Part shown: positions 1 through 7,994 of the stretch, in pieces
Position numbering within the stretch: position 1 is the first letter of the stretch
Layout: the number at the start of each line of letters is the position of its first letter
Source: DATARH01 sp963746885
GTDB lineage: Bacteria; Pseudomonadota; Alphaproteobacteria; ATCC43930; CGMCC-115725
Assembly: GCA_963746885.1 (NCBI GenBank)
Contig: CAVVDM010000006.1
Location: 310,001 to 374,000 of the forward strand
Reading direction: 5' to 3'
DNA length: 64,000 nt
Position numbers and translations under genes: made by a program
The notes under the pieces: model-generated
Told to the model about the DNA's origin: nothing
Database searches by the model: none
What the model saw: the letters and a program-made list of their open reading frames with translations, nothing else

Positions 1-160
1 GCCAACCCTCAATTCAGGCCGCCAACAGAAAGTGAGGGTTTCCGCCACTTATGGGGTCAGTCCGCCAACTACCCTCACCACAAATTTTGGCGGTGTGAGT
101 GAGAGACAAGCCGTCAGACCGCCAACTTTTGCATACGCGCGAGGCTGGCGGTCTGACCCC
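1..160. repeat. Cluster of inverted repeats built on CCGCCAAC
   Basis: Three inverted repeats lie in tandem: AACCCTCA (4-11) with TGAGGGTT (33-40); CCGCCAA (62-68) with TTGGCGG (87-93); and GTCAGACCGCCA (113-124) with TGGCGGTCTGAC (146-157). The octamer CCGCCAAC occurs at 19, 62 and 119 and returns at 977 and 1008. The cluster ends about 60 bases before the first gene start at 221. It could be an operator array, a phage control region or transcribed hairpins; the sequence does not say which. Confidence 0.75.
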
Positions 161-220
161 CATCGCCCGCCCGCGCCGTCACCGCGGCCTGGCCGCACCC
201 AACCGAAGGAGGAGGGAAGA

Positions 221-910
221 ATGCTCGATGACGTTGCCGGCAACCGGCTGCCCGTTCTCGCCGAAGACGTCCGGCTCGCTCATGCGAGCGTTCGGGAAGC
301 CGCGAGGTCCGGCACCGAGCACGCGATCGCCGCCGGCCGGGCGTTGGCCGAGGCGAAGTCACTGCTGAAGCATGGCCAGTGGTTGCCGTGGCTTAAGGGG
401 CACTGCCGCCTGCCGGAGCGAACCGCCCAGCTCTACATGCACATTGCCTCGCTCGTCGACGACCACGGCCTGAAATCCGCAACCGTTGCGGATTTGGGTA
501 TCCGCTTCCTCGGGAAGATGAAGCAGTCGGGCATCATCGCTTCGCCCAAATACGACCCGTTCCACCACTGCGACGACGAGGGCAAGCGGCAATGGCTCCT
601 CTTTATGCTGTTCGGGCAGCACCCGAGCCATGTTGAATACCTTCTGCAGAAGCAGTTTCGAACGCCTGACGAATGGCTGGGAGACGAGGGAACAGAATGG
701 CGCCGGCATTGCCAGTACTCGCAGCCGCTGATTGGTCAACCGTATCTGAGAGCGTGGGCTGCGTTTCAGGCGGAGCATGCCGCCAACTCCGTGGCGGACG
801 TTGAGGCGGCGGTCTGTCGCTTCCACGACGACCCGGGAACCAAAGAATGGCTCGACGATGCAGCCCATCGCCGGGCTGCCAGATCGAGACGCAGGACGCA
901 CAACCGATGA
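221..910 (+). CDS. DUF3102-domain protein (229 aa)
   Basis: The N-terminal third matches the DUF3102 pattern found in phage and plasmid proteins: a helix with HAIAAGRALAEAK, then HGQWLPWL, then a helix-turn-helix-like ERTAQLYMHIAS segment. The rest is unrecognised and ends in a basic, Arg-rich tail. I chose ATG 221 because a strong ribosome site (AAGGAGGAGGG) sits just before it; the reading frame is open back to 32, but that part crosses the inverted repeats and looks non-coding. DUF3102 proteins are often near partition or replication genes. Here the gene opens a phage packaging segment and is framed on both sides by CCGCCAAC hairpins. Function unknown; a DNA-binding role is inference. Confidence 0.8.
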   Translation: MLDDVAGNRLPVLAEDVRLAHASVREAARSGTEHAIAAGRALAEAKSLLKHGQWLPWLKGHCRLPERTAQLYMHIASLVDDHGLKSATVADLGIRFLGKMKQSGIIASPKYDPFHHCDDEGKRQWLLFMLFGQHPSHVEYLLQKQFRTPDEWLGDEGTEWRRHCQYSQPLIGQPYLRAWAAFQAEHAANSVADVEAAVCRFHDDPGTKEWLDDAAHRRAARSRRRTHNR

Positions 911-953
911 GGTCCTCGCGGCCGAGGCGGCGGGCTTCCTCGTTTCGAGTTCG

Positions 954-981
954 GGCGGTTTACGAACGCTCGTAAACCGCC
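954..981. repeat. Perfect 12-bp stem hairpin between DUF3102 and HNH genes
   Basis: GGCGGTTTACGA (954-965) and TCGTAAACCGCC (970-981) form a perfect 12-bp stem with a 4-base loop. There is no T-run, so it is not a classical terminator. The right arm runs into CCGCCAAC (977-984), the octamer of the 1-160 cluster, and another copy (1008-1015) ends two bases before the HNH start codon. Confidence 0.75.
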
Positions 982-1017
982 AACGCGCCGCCACAAACAA
1001 AAGGAAGCCGCCAACCA

Positions 1018-1344
1018 ATGACATCACGACGCCTCGGCGCTCTGCCGCTACGTATCGGCATCCTCAACACCCGCCGAGTGCAGCCGATGGCACGCCCTAT
1101 CGTGCCGCTCTATACCTCGGCGGCATGGCGCGGCCTGGTCGCCGATGTGATCGCGACGCGCGGCCGTCGGTGTCAGCGTTGCGGCAGGACGCACGGCGCG
1201 GACGGCAGGCCGATCCGCATCTTCGCTGACCACGTTGTCGAGTTGAAGGACGGCGGCGCTGCGCTCGACGTAAATAATCTGATGCTGTTGTGCGGCTCTT
1301 GTCATACGAGAAAGACTTCCAACGAGCGCGCCAAAAGGAGATGA
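1018..1344 (+). CDS. HNH endonuclease (108 aa)
   Basis: This is a small HNH nuclease of the phage type. Two Cys pairs (C52/C55 in CQRCG and C92/C95 in CGSCH) form the zinc knuckle around the ADHVVELKDGG strand (D71-H72) and the NNLMLLC segment. HNH genes of this size sit directly before terminase genes in many tailed phages, where they assist DNA packaging. The same order is seen here, with the small terminase gene starting about 100 bases on. ATG 1018 follows CCGCCAACCA rather than a clear Shine-Dalgarno; M24 (1087) is an alternative start that keeps the whole domain. Confidence 0.88.
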   Translation: MTSRRLGALPLRIGILNTRRVQPMARPIVPLYTSAAWRGLVADVIATRGRRCQRCGRTHGADGRPIRIFADHVVELKDGGAALDVNNLMLLCGSCHTRKTSNERAKRR

Positions 1345-1448
1345 TAAGTATAGGGGGTATATCAAGGGATATGCCGCCCTCTCCAAATCTGGCGCGGTGG
1401 GGTCATAGAAAGAATCTTGGGTTTGCGCTTAAAGTGGTGGCAACAGGG

Positions 1449-2012
1449 ATGGCAACAGCTGGCAGCAAACGACCCGATTGGCCGGCGATCCGCGCCGGTT
1501 TCGAGGCAGCGACTATCTCAATTCGGGCGCTCGGGCGGCTTCACGGCGTCTCGCATGAGGGCATCCGCAAGCGCGCCCGCGCCGGGGCCTGGCAGCGCGC
1601 CGCGCGTGCCGAGGAACCGGTGCCGCCACGTGTGCCAGCGCCAGCCGACCGCGCGCCTGCGCTGCCAGCAGATGCCGCGGCGCTTGCTGACCGAGGCCGC
1701 GACCTGGCCGGCCAGCTGCTCGTGGAGCTCGGCGCCATGACCGAGGGCGTCGCCGAGCTCGAACAAACGATCGCGGTCGAGACGCGTGAGGACGGCGACG
1801 CGCGGCGCCGTCGGGCGATGCTTAGGGCCGTCGGCTTGCCGACCCGCGTCGCCGTTCTGAAGGATCTAGCCACGACGCTGCGGACGCTCGCGGGTGTTGC
1901 ACCCGGCAAGAAGATGGCAGCTGCGGACGCCGCGCGGCGGGCATCGTCGGGCCGCCTCGCCACGCCGCGGACGCCGCCGAGGCTCGTCATCAACAACGAC
2001 GGTGCCAAATGA
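1449..2012 (+). CDS. Probable phage terminase small subunit (187 aa)
   Basis: The N-terminus has a helix-turn-helix pattern (RPDWPAIRAGFEA, then ISIRALGRLHGVS, then EGIRKRARAGAW) typical of small terminase subunits and of IS/phage HTH domains that bind the packaging site. The remainder is helical and basic, with a C-terminal linker rich in Ala/Arg/Pro. The stop overlaps the start of the large terminase gene by four bases, as in phage terminase operons. I chose ATG 1449 because the HTH begins right after it; the frame is open from 1290, but that upstream part overlaps the HNH gene. Assignment rests on position and the HTH rather than on a diagnostic motif. Confidence 0.72.
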   Translation: MATAGSKRPDWPAIRAGFEAATISIRALGRLHGVSHEGIRKRARAGAWQRAARAEEPVPPRVPAPADRAPALPADAAALADRGRDLAGQLLVELGAMTEGVAELEQTIAVETREDGDARRRRAMLRAVGLPTRVAVLKDLATTLRTLAGVAPGKKMAAADAARRASSGRLATPRTPPRLVINNDGAK

Positions 2013-3697
2013 TCTGGACAACAGGCTTGCCTGACTGGGAGGCGCGGATCGTCGCGCGGCAATCGCTGATTCCGTGCTCGCCCTTGTTCCCGGCGGAGGC
2101 CGAGAAGGCGATGGCAATCCTGCGCGAGCTGCGGATTGTCGACGCGCCAGGGAGCCCGACGATCGGCGAGGCCTGCAGGCCGTGGGCACTGGACTTCGCG
2201 CGGTCCATATTCGGCGCGTATGACGAGGAGGCCGGGCGCCGGTTGATCCGGTATTTCTTCCTGCTGGTCGCGAAGAAGAACGCCAAGTCGACGCTCGCCG
2301 CAGCGATCATGCTGACGGCGCTGCTCCGAAACTGGCGCAGCTCGGCCGAGTTCCTGATCCTCGCGCCGACGATCGAGGTCGCCGGCAACTCATTCCTGCC
2401 GGCCCGGGACATGATCCGCGCCGACGAGGAGCTGTCCGACCTGCTGCACATTCAAGATCATCTTCGGACCATCACGCACGCGACGACTGGGGCGACGCTC
2501 AGGGTAGTCGCGGCCGATGCCGAAACAATTTCGGGCCGGAAGTCTGTCGGCGTGCTCGTTGACGAATTGTGGTTATTCGGCAAGCGGTCGAACGCCGAGA
2601 ACATGCTGCGCGAGGCAACCGGCGGGCTCGCGAGTCGGCCCGAGGGCTTCGTCATCTACCTTTCGAGCCAGTCTGACGCGGCGCCGGCGGGAGTTTTCGC
2701 GCAGAAACCGAAGGAATTTCGCAACATCCGCGACGGCAATGTGGTCGACCCGAAGAGCTTGCCGCTGCTGTACGAGTTCCCGCCCGCCATGCTTGCGGGT
2801 GGCGAGGACGCGGCCTGGCGCGATCCGGCGAATTTTTACGTCACGAATCCAAATCTGGGCGCGTCGGTCGACGAGGAATTCCTGCTCGACGAGCTGCAGA
2901 AGTCGGAGCGCGCCAGCGAGGCGTCCCTGCGCGGCTTTGCGTCCAAACACCTCAATGTCGAGATCGGGCTGGCCCTGCGTTCGGACGGCTGGGCGGGTGC
3001 CGATTATTGGCAGCTCGGCACCGAGCCAGGCTTGGATTTTGCGGCCGTACTGCGGCGCGCCGAGTGCGTGACGATCGGAATTGACGGCGGTGGTCTCGAC
3101 GACCTGCTGGGGATCGCGGTGCTGGGTCGCGAGCGCAACACGCGCCAGTGGCTGCTGTGGATGCACGCCTTTGTGTCACCGCAGGGCGAGGATCGCCGCA
3201 AGGCGAATGCCGGGGTTTATGAGAATTTCAAGGCGGACGGCGACCTGACGCTGGTCGACGAGCTGCCCGACGACCTCGACGCGGTGGTCGAGATTGTGCG
3301 CCAGGTCAAGGCGACGGGCCGCCTCGCGCTGGTCGGGACCGATGCGATCGGCCTCGGCGGTATCATCGACGCGCTGGCCGAGATTGGCGTCACCGAGGCG
3401 CGCGGGCTGCTCAAAGGCGTGCGGCAGGGCATTGCGCTGATGGGCGCGATCAAGACCGTCGAGCGCAAGCTGGTCGACGGCGGCCTCAAGCACAGCGGCT
3501 CGCGGCTGATGGCCTGGTGCGCCGGTAATGCGAAGATCATCCCGACGCCGACCGCGATGCGGATTGCGCGCGACGAGAGCGGCGCCGGCAAAATCGACCC
3601 GTTGATGGCGCTGTTCGACGCGGCCGAGTTGATGGCGACGAACCCCGCCGGCGCCTTCGACCTCGACGATTTCCTCGCGCATCCGGTCATTGCGTGA
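2009..3697 (+). CDS. Phage terminase large subunit (562 aa)
   Basis: This is a full-length HK97-type TerL, the motor and nuclease that packages phage DNA. The ATPase domain has a Walker A variant AKKNAKST (88-95) and a Walker B VGVLVDELWLFG (180-191). The nuclease domain shows the conserved first Asp in IGIDGGGLDD (356-365) and a second Asp in LVGTDAIG (D445). Length is normal for the family and there is no frame break. It overlaps the small subunit gene upstream and the next gene downstream by four bases each, so the group is translationally coupled. In complete phages a portal gene follows; here it does not. Confidence 0.93.
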   Translation: MIWTTGLPDWEARIVARQSLIPCSPLFPAEAEKAMAILRELRIVDAPGSPTIGEACRPWALDFARSIFGAYDEEAGRRLIRYFFLLVAKKNAKSTLAAAIMLTALLRNWRSSAEFLILAPTIEVAGNSFLPARDMIRADEELSDLLHIQDHLRTITHATTGATLRVVAADAETISGRKSVGVLVDELWLFGKRSNAENMLREATGGLASRPEGFVIYLSSQSDAAPAGVFAQKPKEFRNIRDGNVVDPKSLPLLYEFPPAMLAGGEDAAWRDPANFYVTNPNLGASVDEEFLLDELQKSERASEASLRGFASKHLNVEIGLALRSDGWAGADYWQLGTEPGLDFAAVLRRAECVTIGIDGGGLDDLLGIAVLGRERNTRQWLLWMHAFVSPQGEDRRKANAGVYENFKADGDLTLVDELPDDLDAVVEIVRQVKATGRLALVGTDAIGLGGIIDALAEIGVTEARGLLKGVRQGIALMGAIKTVERKLVDGGLKHSGSRLMAWCAGNAKIIPTPTAMRIARDESGAGKIDPLMALFDAAELMATNPAGAFDLDDFLAHPVIA

Positions 3698-4161
3698 CGC
3701 TGCGCGACCAGCTCGTCGCCCGCACCCGCGCCGGTGACGCGGCGGCTTTTAACCTGCTGGTCGCCGCGCTGCCGCTCGAATTGCCGCCCGCCGTCCGGCG
3801 CCGCCAGCGCGACGTCGAGATCCGCGCCCTCGCCGGCGAGATCGCCGCGCTGCTGCCCGGCGCGAGCGGTCGGCGGGTCGCGCGGCTCGTCGCGGCGGCC
3901 GGGGCGAGGACCGAAGCCGGGCGTGCGACCCTCGGCGGCGGCCCCGGCTTTGCGGTGCTCACGTCTGCCGAAGCGGCCGAGATCGTGGCGCGGATCGCTG
4001 CGGTGCTCGAGTGGGCGCCGACCGGTCGGGATGGCTGCGCCTGGCCCGGCGCGCGGCAGTGCGAACGGATCATCAGCGCCGGCGGGCTCAGTACCAGGCG
4101 CGCGACATCGGCGGCCATTGAGGTGTCGCGGCCCCCGGCCCAACAGTGCGCCATCGGATGA
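3694..4161 (+). CDS. Hypothetical protein in packaging operon (155 aa)
   Basis: This starts with GTG overlapping the terminase stop (GTGA), which supports real translation. The protein is Ala/Arg-rich and helical (RDQLVARTRAGDAAAFNLLV at its start), with no family I recognise. Its position is where the portal gene would be expected, but it is far too short (portals are about 400-500 aa) and lacks portal features. It may be a phage moron or a small packaging accessory. Confidence 0.6.
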   Translation: MTLRDQLVARTRAGDAAAFNLLVAALPLELPPAVRRRQRDVEIRALAGEIAALLPGASGRRVARLVAAAGARTEAGRATLGGGPGFAVLTSAEAAEIVARIAAVLEWAPTGRDGCAWPGARQCERIISAGGLSTRRATSAAIEVSRPPAQQCAIG

Positions 4162-4180
4162 CGCGAACGAGGCCGCCGAC

Positions 4181-4396
4181 ATGCAGCAACAGAACGAAAT
4201 TGGCACCGCCCGGTCAGCCGCCGCCGTTCGGGAGATCGAGATTCAGATGGCCGAGGCTGCCGGGCCACACGCGCCCGAGGAATCGTGGGCCGTCATCCTG
4301 CACTTCGCGACGCTCCTGATGACCCCGCCGCAATACCGCAAATTCTGCGACTTCGCGGTGCGGGTGCTCGAGGTGCGCCGGGAGCGGGCCGACTGA
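4181..4396 (+). CDS. Small hypothetical protein (71 aa)
   Basis: ATG 4181 follows the previous stop by 19 bases, and the stop overlaps the next start (TGATG). The product begins MQQQNEIGTARSAAAVREIE and has a hydrophobic helix (SWAVILHFATLLM) followed by PPQYRKFCDFAVRVLE. Spacing and coupling suggest a genuine phage gene; I do not recognise a family. Confidence 0.6.
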   Translation: MQQQNEIGTARSAAAVREIEIQMAEAAGPHAPEESWAVILHFATLLMTPPQYRKFCDFAVRVLEVRRERAD

Positions 4397-5340
4397 TGAA
4401 ATACCCACACTTGTTGATGACCTGCGCGGCCGAACTTTGGGCGTTGCAGCCCGAGAAGCTCGAAGCGGTTTCGCAGTTCCTCTTGTCGAAAGCCGGCGGC
4501 GCCGTCTTTTCCGAGGCCGAGATCGAGGCGCGGATCGGCCCGCCCCGACCGAGCACCCAGCAGCCCGCCGATACCCCCGGCGCGATCGCCGTCCTGCCGG
4601 TCTACGGGACGCTGGCGCAGCGCATGAACATCATCCTGAACGTATCGGGCGGCACGTCGATGCAGATGTTGGCCGATGACTTTCGCGCGGCAGTGGCGGA
4701 ACCGGCAATCAAGGCGATCATCCTCGACATCAACTCGCCGGGCGGCACCGTCGCCGGCACCGCCGAGCTCGGCCAGGAGATTTACGACAGCCGCGGGGTC
4801 AAGCCGATCGTCGCTCAGGTCAACTCGCTGGCGGCCAGCGCCGCCTACTGGATCGCCTGCCAGGCCGACGAGATCGTCGTCACCCCGAGCGGCCAGGCCG
4901 GCTCGATCGGCGTCTTCGCCTTGCATGAGAACATCGCGAAGATGCTCGCCAACGAGGGCATCGACACGACGCTGATTTGGGCCGGAAAGCACAAGGTCGA
5001 GGCCAATCCCTACGGCCCGCTCGGCGAGGAAGCGCACGCCGCGATCCAGGCGCGCATCGACCAGAGCTACAGCGCCTTTGTCGGTGCTGTGGCGCGCGGC
5101 CGCGGCATCAGCCGGGGCACGGTCAACGACCGCTTCGGCCAGGGGCGGATGTACGGCGCCGCCGAGCTCGTCGCCCGCGGCATGGCCGACCGCGTCGCGA
5201 CGCTGCCGCAAACGCTCGCCCAATTCGGCGCCGACCCGCACCCCGTCGCCACCGTCGCCGCGGCTCGACAATCTGCCAGAGCGCTTGCCGATCTGAGACA
5301 AGGCGTTCGAGCCCTCGGTCAACATTTGAAAGTCCGATAA
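4396..5340 (+). CDS. S49 family (SppA-like) phage head protease (314 aa)
   Basis: S49 peptidases of phages cut the scaffold or capsid proteins during head maturation. The core fold is visible: IAVLPVYGTLAQR (64-76), IILDINSPGG (108-117), the nucleophile Ser148 in NSLAASAAYW, and the catalytic Lys region AGKHKVEANPYG (196-207). Length is normal for the phage form. It overlaps the upstream gene (TGATG) and the downstream gene (TAATG). In ordinary phages it lies between portal and major capsid genes; neither is present here, so its substrate is not encoded in this window. Confidence 0.9.
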   Translation: MKYPHLLMTCAAELWALQPEKLEAVSQFLLSKAGGAVFSEAEIEARIGPPRPSTQQPADTPGAIAVLPVYGTLAQRMNIILNVSGGTSMQMLADDFRAAVAEPAIKAIILDINSPGGTVAGTAELGQEIYDSRGVKPIVAQVNSLAASAAYWIACQADEIVVTPSGQAGSIGVFALHENIAKMLANEGIDTTLIWAGKHKVEANPYGPLGEEAHAAIQARIDQSYSAFVGAVARGRGISRGTVNDRFGQGRMYGAAELVARGMADRVATLPQTLAQFGADPHPVATVAAARQSARALADLRQGVRALGQHLKVR

Positions 5341-6134
5341 TGCGCAACGTGCAGCCTGAAGTTCTCGTCGCCGAAGCACTCGCCGCGATCCTCGCCGATC
5401 TGCAGGCCACGCTGGCGGCATTGCCTCGCCCGGCGGCGCTGATCGAGGCCGAACGCCGGGTGATCGCAGCGCGCGACGCGCGGGCCGAGGCCTGGGATAC
5501 CTACCGCGCCATGTCGCGCGTCCTCGGCTCGTCATTGGCCCGCAATTCGTGGGGCGACGCAAAAATCCACCGCGCGAAGGCGATGGTCGACGCCGCCGAG
5601 GCTGAAATCACACTGGCGCAGAAGGCGCTCGACCGGCACCGGGCGGCGCAGGGCCGCACGATCTCCGCCGCGATTGATCGGCATCGCCTGGCAGCAGCGG
5701 CTGCGATCGCCGGAGCGGCCGACATCCTCGCCTCAGCGGCGGCGGCGGCGGCAAAGGAACACGTGAAGTTGGTTGACGTGGTCGAGCACACCGCGTCGTT
5801 GCAGGGGCTGATCGAAGCATCGGTGCGCTCACAGGCGGCGCAGCGCAACCGGACGGGTCGGGACTTCGCGAAGGCTGCGGCGGCAATTTCGGCCCGCGCC
5901 CTGCCGCTGCTGCCGGCCGCACCGCCGACCAAGTGGACTGGCAAGCTGGAAACTTTTTTCGGCGGCGGAATCGTCGATGAAGGTCCGCGCCCGATCCCCG
6001 GATCGTCGGCCACGGTCGAGAAGATCCCCGCATCGGCCATCGAAAAGCTGGCCAGCGCGCCGCCGCCGGGCCCGCTTCGGCTTTCGGCCACCGCCGTGAC
6101 GGCGACTGCGCGGGGAATCTTGCCCAAGCGGTGA
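5340..6134 (+). CDS. Hypothetical coiled-coil protein (264 aa)
   Basis: ATG overlaps the protease stop (TAATG). Residues 10-190 are Ala-rich helices with heptad character (for example EAEITLAQKALDRHRAAQG), likely coiled coil; the C-terminal third is Pro/Gly-rich and includes KWTGKLETFFGGG. It sits where a scaffold or capsid gene would be in a phage, and a scaffold-like role is possible, but I see no HK97 capsid signature. Not recognised further. Confidence 0.6.
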   Translation: MRNVQPEVLVAEALAAILADLQATLAALPRPAALIEAERRVIAARDARAEAWDTYRAMSRVLGSSLARNSWGDAKIHRAKAMVDAAEAEITLAQKALDRHRAAQGRTISAAIDRHRLAAAAAIAGAADILASAAAAAAKEHVKLVDVVEHTASLQGLIEASVRSQAAQRNRTGRDFAKAAAAISARALPLLPAAPPTKWTGKLETFFGGGIVDEGPRPIPGSSATVEKIPASAIEKLASAPPPGPLRLSATAVTATARGILPKR

Positions 6135-6199
6135 AGCCGGCGGGACCGCGACCAAGGCCTCCGCCGACAAGTGTGCCGGCGGCAGGCTGAAATCCGGCC

Positions 6200-6223
6200 C
6201 CTTTCCCCGTGCAGATTTTTACG
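6200..6223. promoter_or_regulatory. Candidate recombinase-binding repeats upstream of resolvase
   Basis: Two near-identical direct repeats, GTGCAGATTTTT and GTGCAAAAT, lie just before the serine recombinase start, and ATTTT/AAAAT arms flank TACGTGC. Serine resolvases commonly bind and repress at such sites next to their own gene. This is a position-based suggestion only. Confidence 0.35.
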
Positions 6224-6237
6224 TGCAAAATGGCCGC

Positions 6238-6783
6238 ATGATCTACGGCTATGCACGGGTATCGACGGACGGCCAAAGCGTCGACGCGCGGGTTGCGGCG
6301 CTGACCGCAGCCGGTGCCGACCGCGTGTTCCGGGAAGTGGCGAGCGGTGCGAAGACCGACCGGGCGCAGCTCCGCCGGTTGCTCGACCAGCTCGACGCCG
6401 GCGACGTGCTCACGGTGACCCGGCTCGACCGGCTGGCGCGCTCGACCCGCGATCTTCTCAACACCCTCGCGGCGATCACCGGCAAGCAAGCCGGTTTCCG
6501 CTCGCTCGGCGACACATGGGCCGACACAACCACGGCACACGGCCGGCTGATGCTGACCGTGTTGGGCGGCCTTGCCGAGTTCGAGCGCGAATTGATCCGC
6601 AGCCGCACCGGCGAGGGACGCGCCCGCGCGAAGGCACGCGGTGTTAGGCTGGGCCGCAAGCCCAAGCTTACCGTCCACCAGCAGCGGGAAGCTTTGGAGC
6701 GGCGCGAGCGCGGCGAGGAAACGCACGCTGAGATCGGACGCAGCTATAATGTGAGCGGCTGGACGATTTCACGGCTTCGGTAA
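6238..6783 (+). CDS. Serine recombinase (resolvase/invertase, 181 aa)
   Basis: This is a small serine recombinase of the Tn3-resolvase/invertase type. Catalytic Ser9 lies in YGYARVSTDGQ; the LTVTRLDRLARSTRDL block, the LTVLGGLAEFERELI helix and the C-terminal HTH (HAEIGRSYNVSGWTISRL) are all present, and the length is usual. I chose ATG 6238 because homologues begin MIYGYARVS; the frame is open to 6223. It could resolve a transposon or invert a segment, but no Tn3-type transposase is seen nearby. The gene is intact, unlike most mobile genes in the window. Confidence 0.92.
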   Translation: MIYGYARVSTDGQSVDARVAALTAAGADRVFREVASGAKTDRAQLRRLLDQLDAGDVLTVTRLDRLARSTRDLLNTLAAITGKQAGFRSLGDTWADTTTAHGRLMLTVLGGLAEFERELIRSRTGEGRARAKARGVRLGRKPKLTVHQQREALERRERGEETHAEIGRSYNVSGWTISRLR

Positions 6784-6855
6784 AGGCACGTCGCAGCGGC
6801 GGCAGGATGGCTTGCTATGTTGTCATACTTCAAGAAACGCCAGCTTGCGCGGCAG

Positions 6856-7329
6856 CTAATCACGCAGCAAGTCCTGCCTGTGATCTGACATCCATTGCCA
6901 GAAGCGAGGCCCGTTCGGCGGTTGCGATTGGTCGTGCGCGACAAGGTTCGACAGCGCTCGCACGATATATTGCAGCGCTTCTTCATCGAGTTCGAGACGG
7001 ATTTTTTCGTCGTCAGGCAGACCATCCCAATGCTTCAACCAAATTTTTGCACGGTTGAGATGGTTGTCGGCGACGAACTTTTCTGTCAGCGAAAAATCGG
7101 CCACGAATTTTTTCTTGAGTTGAGGAAAGGCGGCCTGAGAGCCAGCGGCTTTTGCAAGTATCTCTTCGGCAGCCGCAGCAAGGGCAATAGCAGGGACATA
7201 TGCCTTGTCATCGACAAAGAGACGAATAGCCCAGTCTAGTTGCTCAACTGCGGCATCAGCCGTCAGCCCGCGCGCCGCGAAAAACTCGACCACGAGCCGG
7301 TGATCGACCAACTCCTGCGCTTGTGCCAT
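6856..7329 (-). CDS. Hypothetical helical protein (157 aa)
   Basis: This is an intact, mainly helical, acidic protein. It carries QLDWAIRLFVDDKAYVPAIALAAAAEEIL in its first half and a conserved-looking RALSNLVAHDQSQPPNG near the C-terminus. The overall pattern (an N-terminal helix pair with AAAAEEIL) resembles HEPN-like or small adaptor proteins, but I see no clear R-x4-6-H active site, so no function is given. ATG 7329 is preferred over GTG 7335. Its start abuts, in opposite orientation, the tail of a broken abortive-infection gene. Confidence 0.65.
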   Translation of the reverse strand: MAQAQELVDHRLVVEFFAARGLTADAAVEQLDWAIRLFVDDKAYVPAIALAAAAEEILAKAAGSQAAFPQLKKKFVADFSLTEKFVADNHLNRAKIWLKHWDGLPDDEKIRLELDEEALQYIVRALSNLVAHDQSQPPNGPRFWQWMSDHRQDLLRD

Positions 7330-7340
7330 TTTCACCGCCC

Positions 7341-7524
7341 TAGCTGTAGCGGCGCGATTGCCGTTGTTAACGGCATTGGCACGCTGCGCAACAAGCTCAG
7401 CGATTCACACGGCCGTGGTGGCAAACCCGTGAAGCCGAGTGCGAGGCATGCCAACCTCGCCGTGAATATGGCGGGTGCACTGGCGACCTTTTTGATCGAA
7501 ACGCACACGGAGCGATCATCTTAA
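7341..7524 (+). pseudogene. Abortive-infection (Abi_C domain) gene, 3' fragment
   Basis: The frame ending at 7524 encodes a recognisable C-terminal Abi domain: VVNGIGTLRNKLSDSHG, then SARHANLAVNMAGALATFLIE. The RNKLSDSH stretch matches the R-x(4-6)-H pattern of HEPN-type RNases, which Abi_C domains share. Only about 60 residues remain. Everything upstream that should encode the rest of the protein is replaced by the opposite-strand gene at 6856-7329, so this is a truncated anti-phage gene. Confidence 0.7.
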
Positions 7525-7994
7525 ATGCACTCAAAAATTTTCCACGTGGCGAAGAGGAATTTTCCGGATGACCCTTTTATGCGACAACACAGCCTCCGGC
7601 AAGCCGGTGTCATGTGGGCGGCTCCTGCTGCCCTCCGGCAATGATTCGGGGCCGGTCTGGGCGGGGCCAAGCGAGCAAGGCCGCATTTCTCGCTCAGGCG
7701 GGCTCCAGTACCAGCGTCGCGGCGTCGACGTTGGCGCGCAGGCTGCGGCCAAGCATCTCGAGCAGAACCGCGGCGCGACCATGATCGTCGAGGGCGATGA
7801 GCTGCGCCAGCCGTCCCGCCAGGTCGCCGGTGGCGATCGTCACCGCATCGCCGGCGTCGCCGATGTTCGGCAAGCTCTGGCCCGCGCTCGTCGCGGCCTC
7901 GCGGCATCGGCGACGCCCGGGCTTTCCTGGTAGCCCGGGTGGTAGCCCGAAAGGTGGAAGGCGGTAAGTAGGTTCTCGTAAGTCCTTGAAATTA
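7525..7994. other. No confident gene; possible minus-strand fragment
   Basis: The only protein-like stretch is on the minus strand at about 7694-7880, with AVTIATGDLAGRLAQLIALDD and AAVLLEMLGRSLRANVDAAT. It has no start site of its own and no family I recognise. The rest reads as degraded intergenic DNA. Confidence 0.4.

Noticed and set aside
1..1017. CRISPR-like array from repeated CCGCCAAC
   Set aside because: Repeats are too short, irregularly spaced and palindromic partners lie in both orientations; no spacers of equal length.
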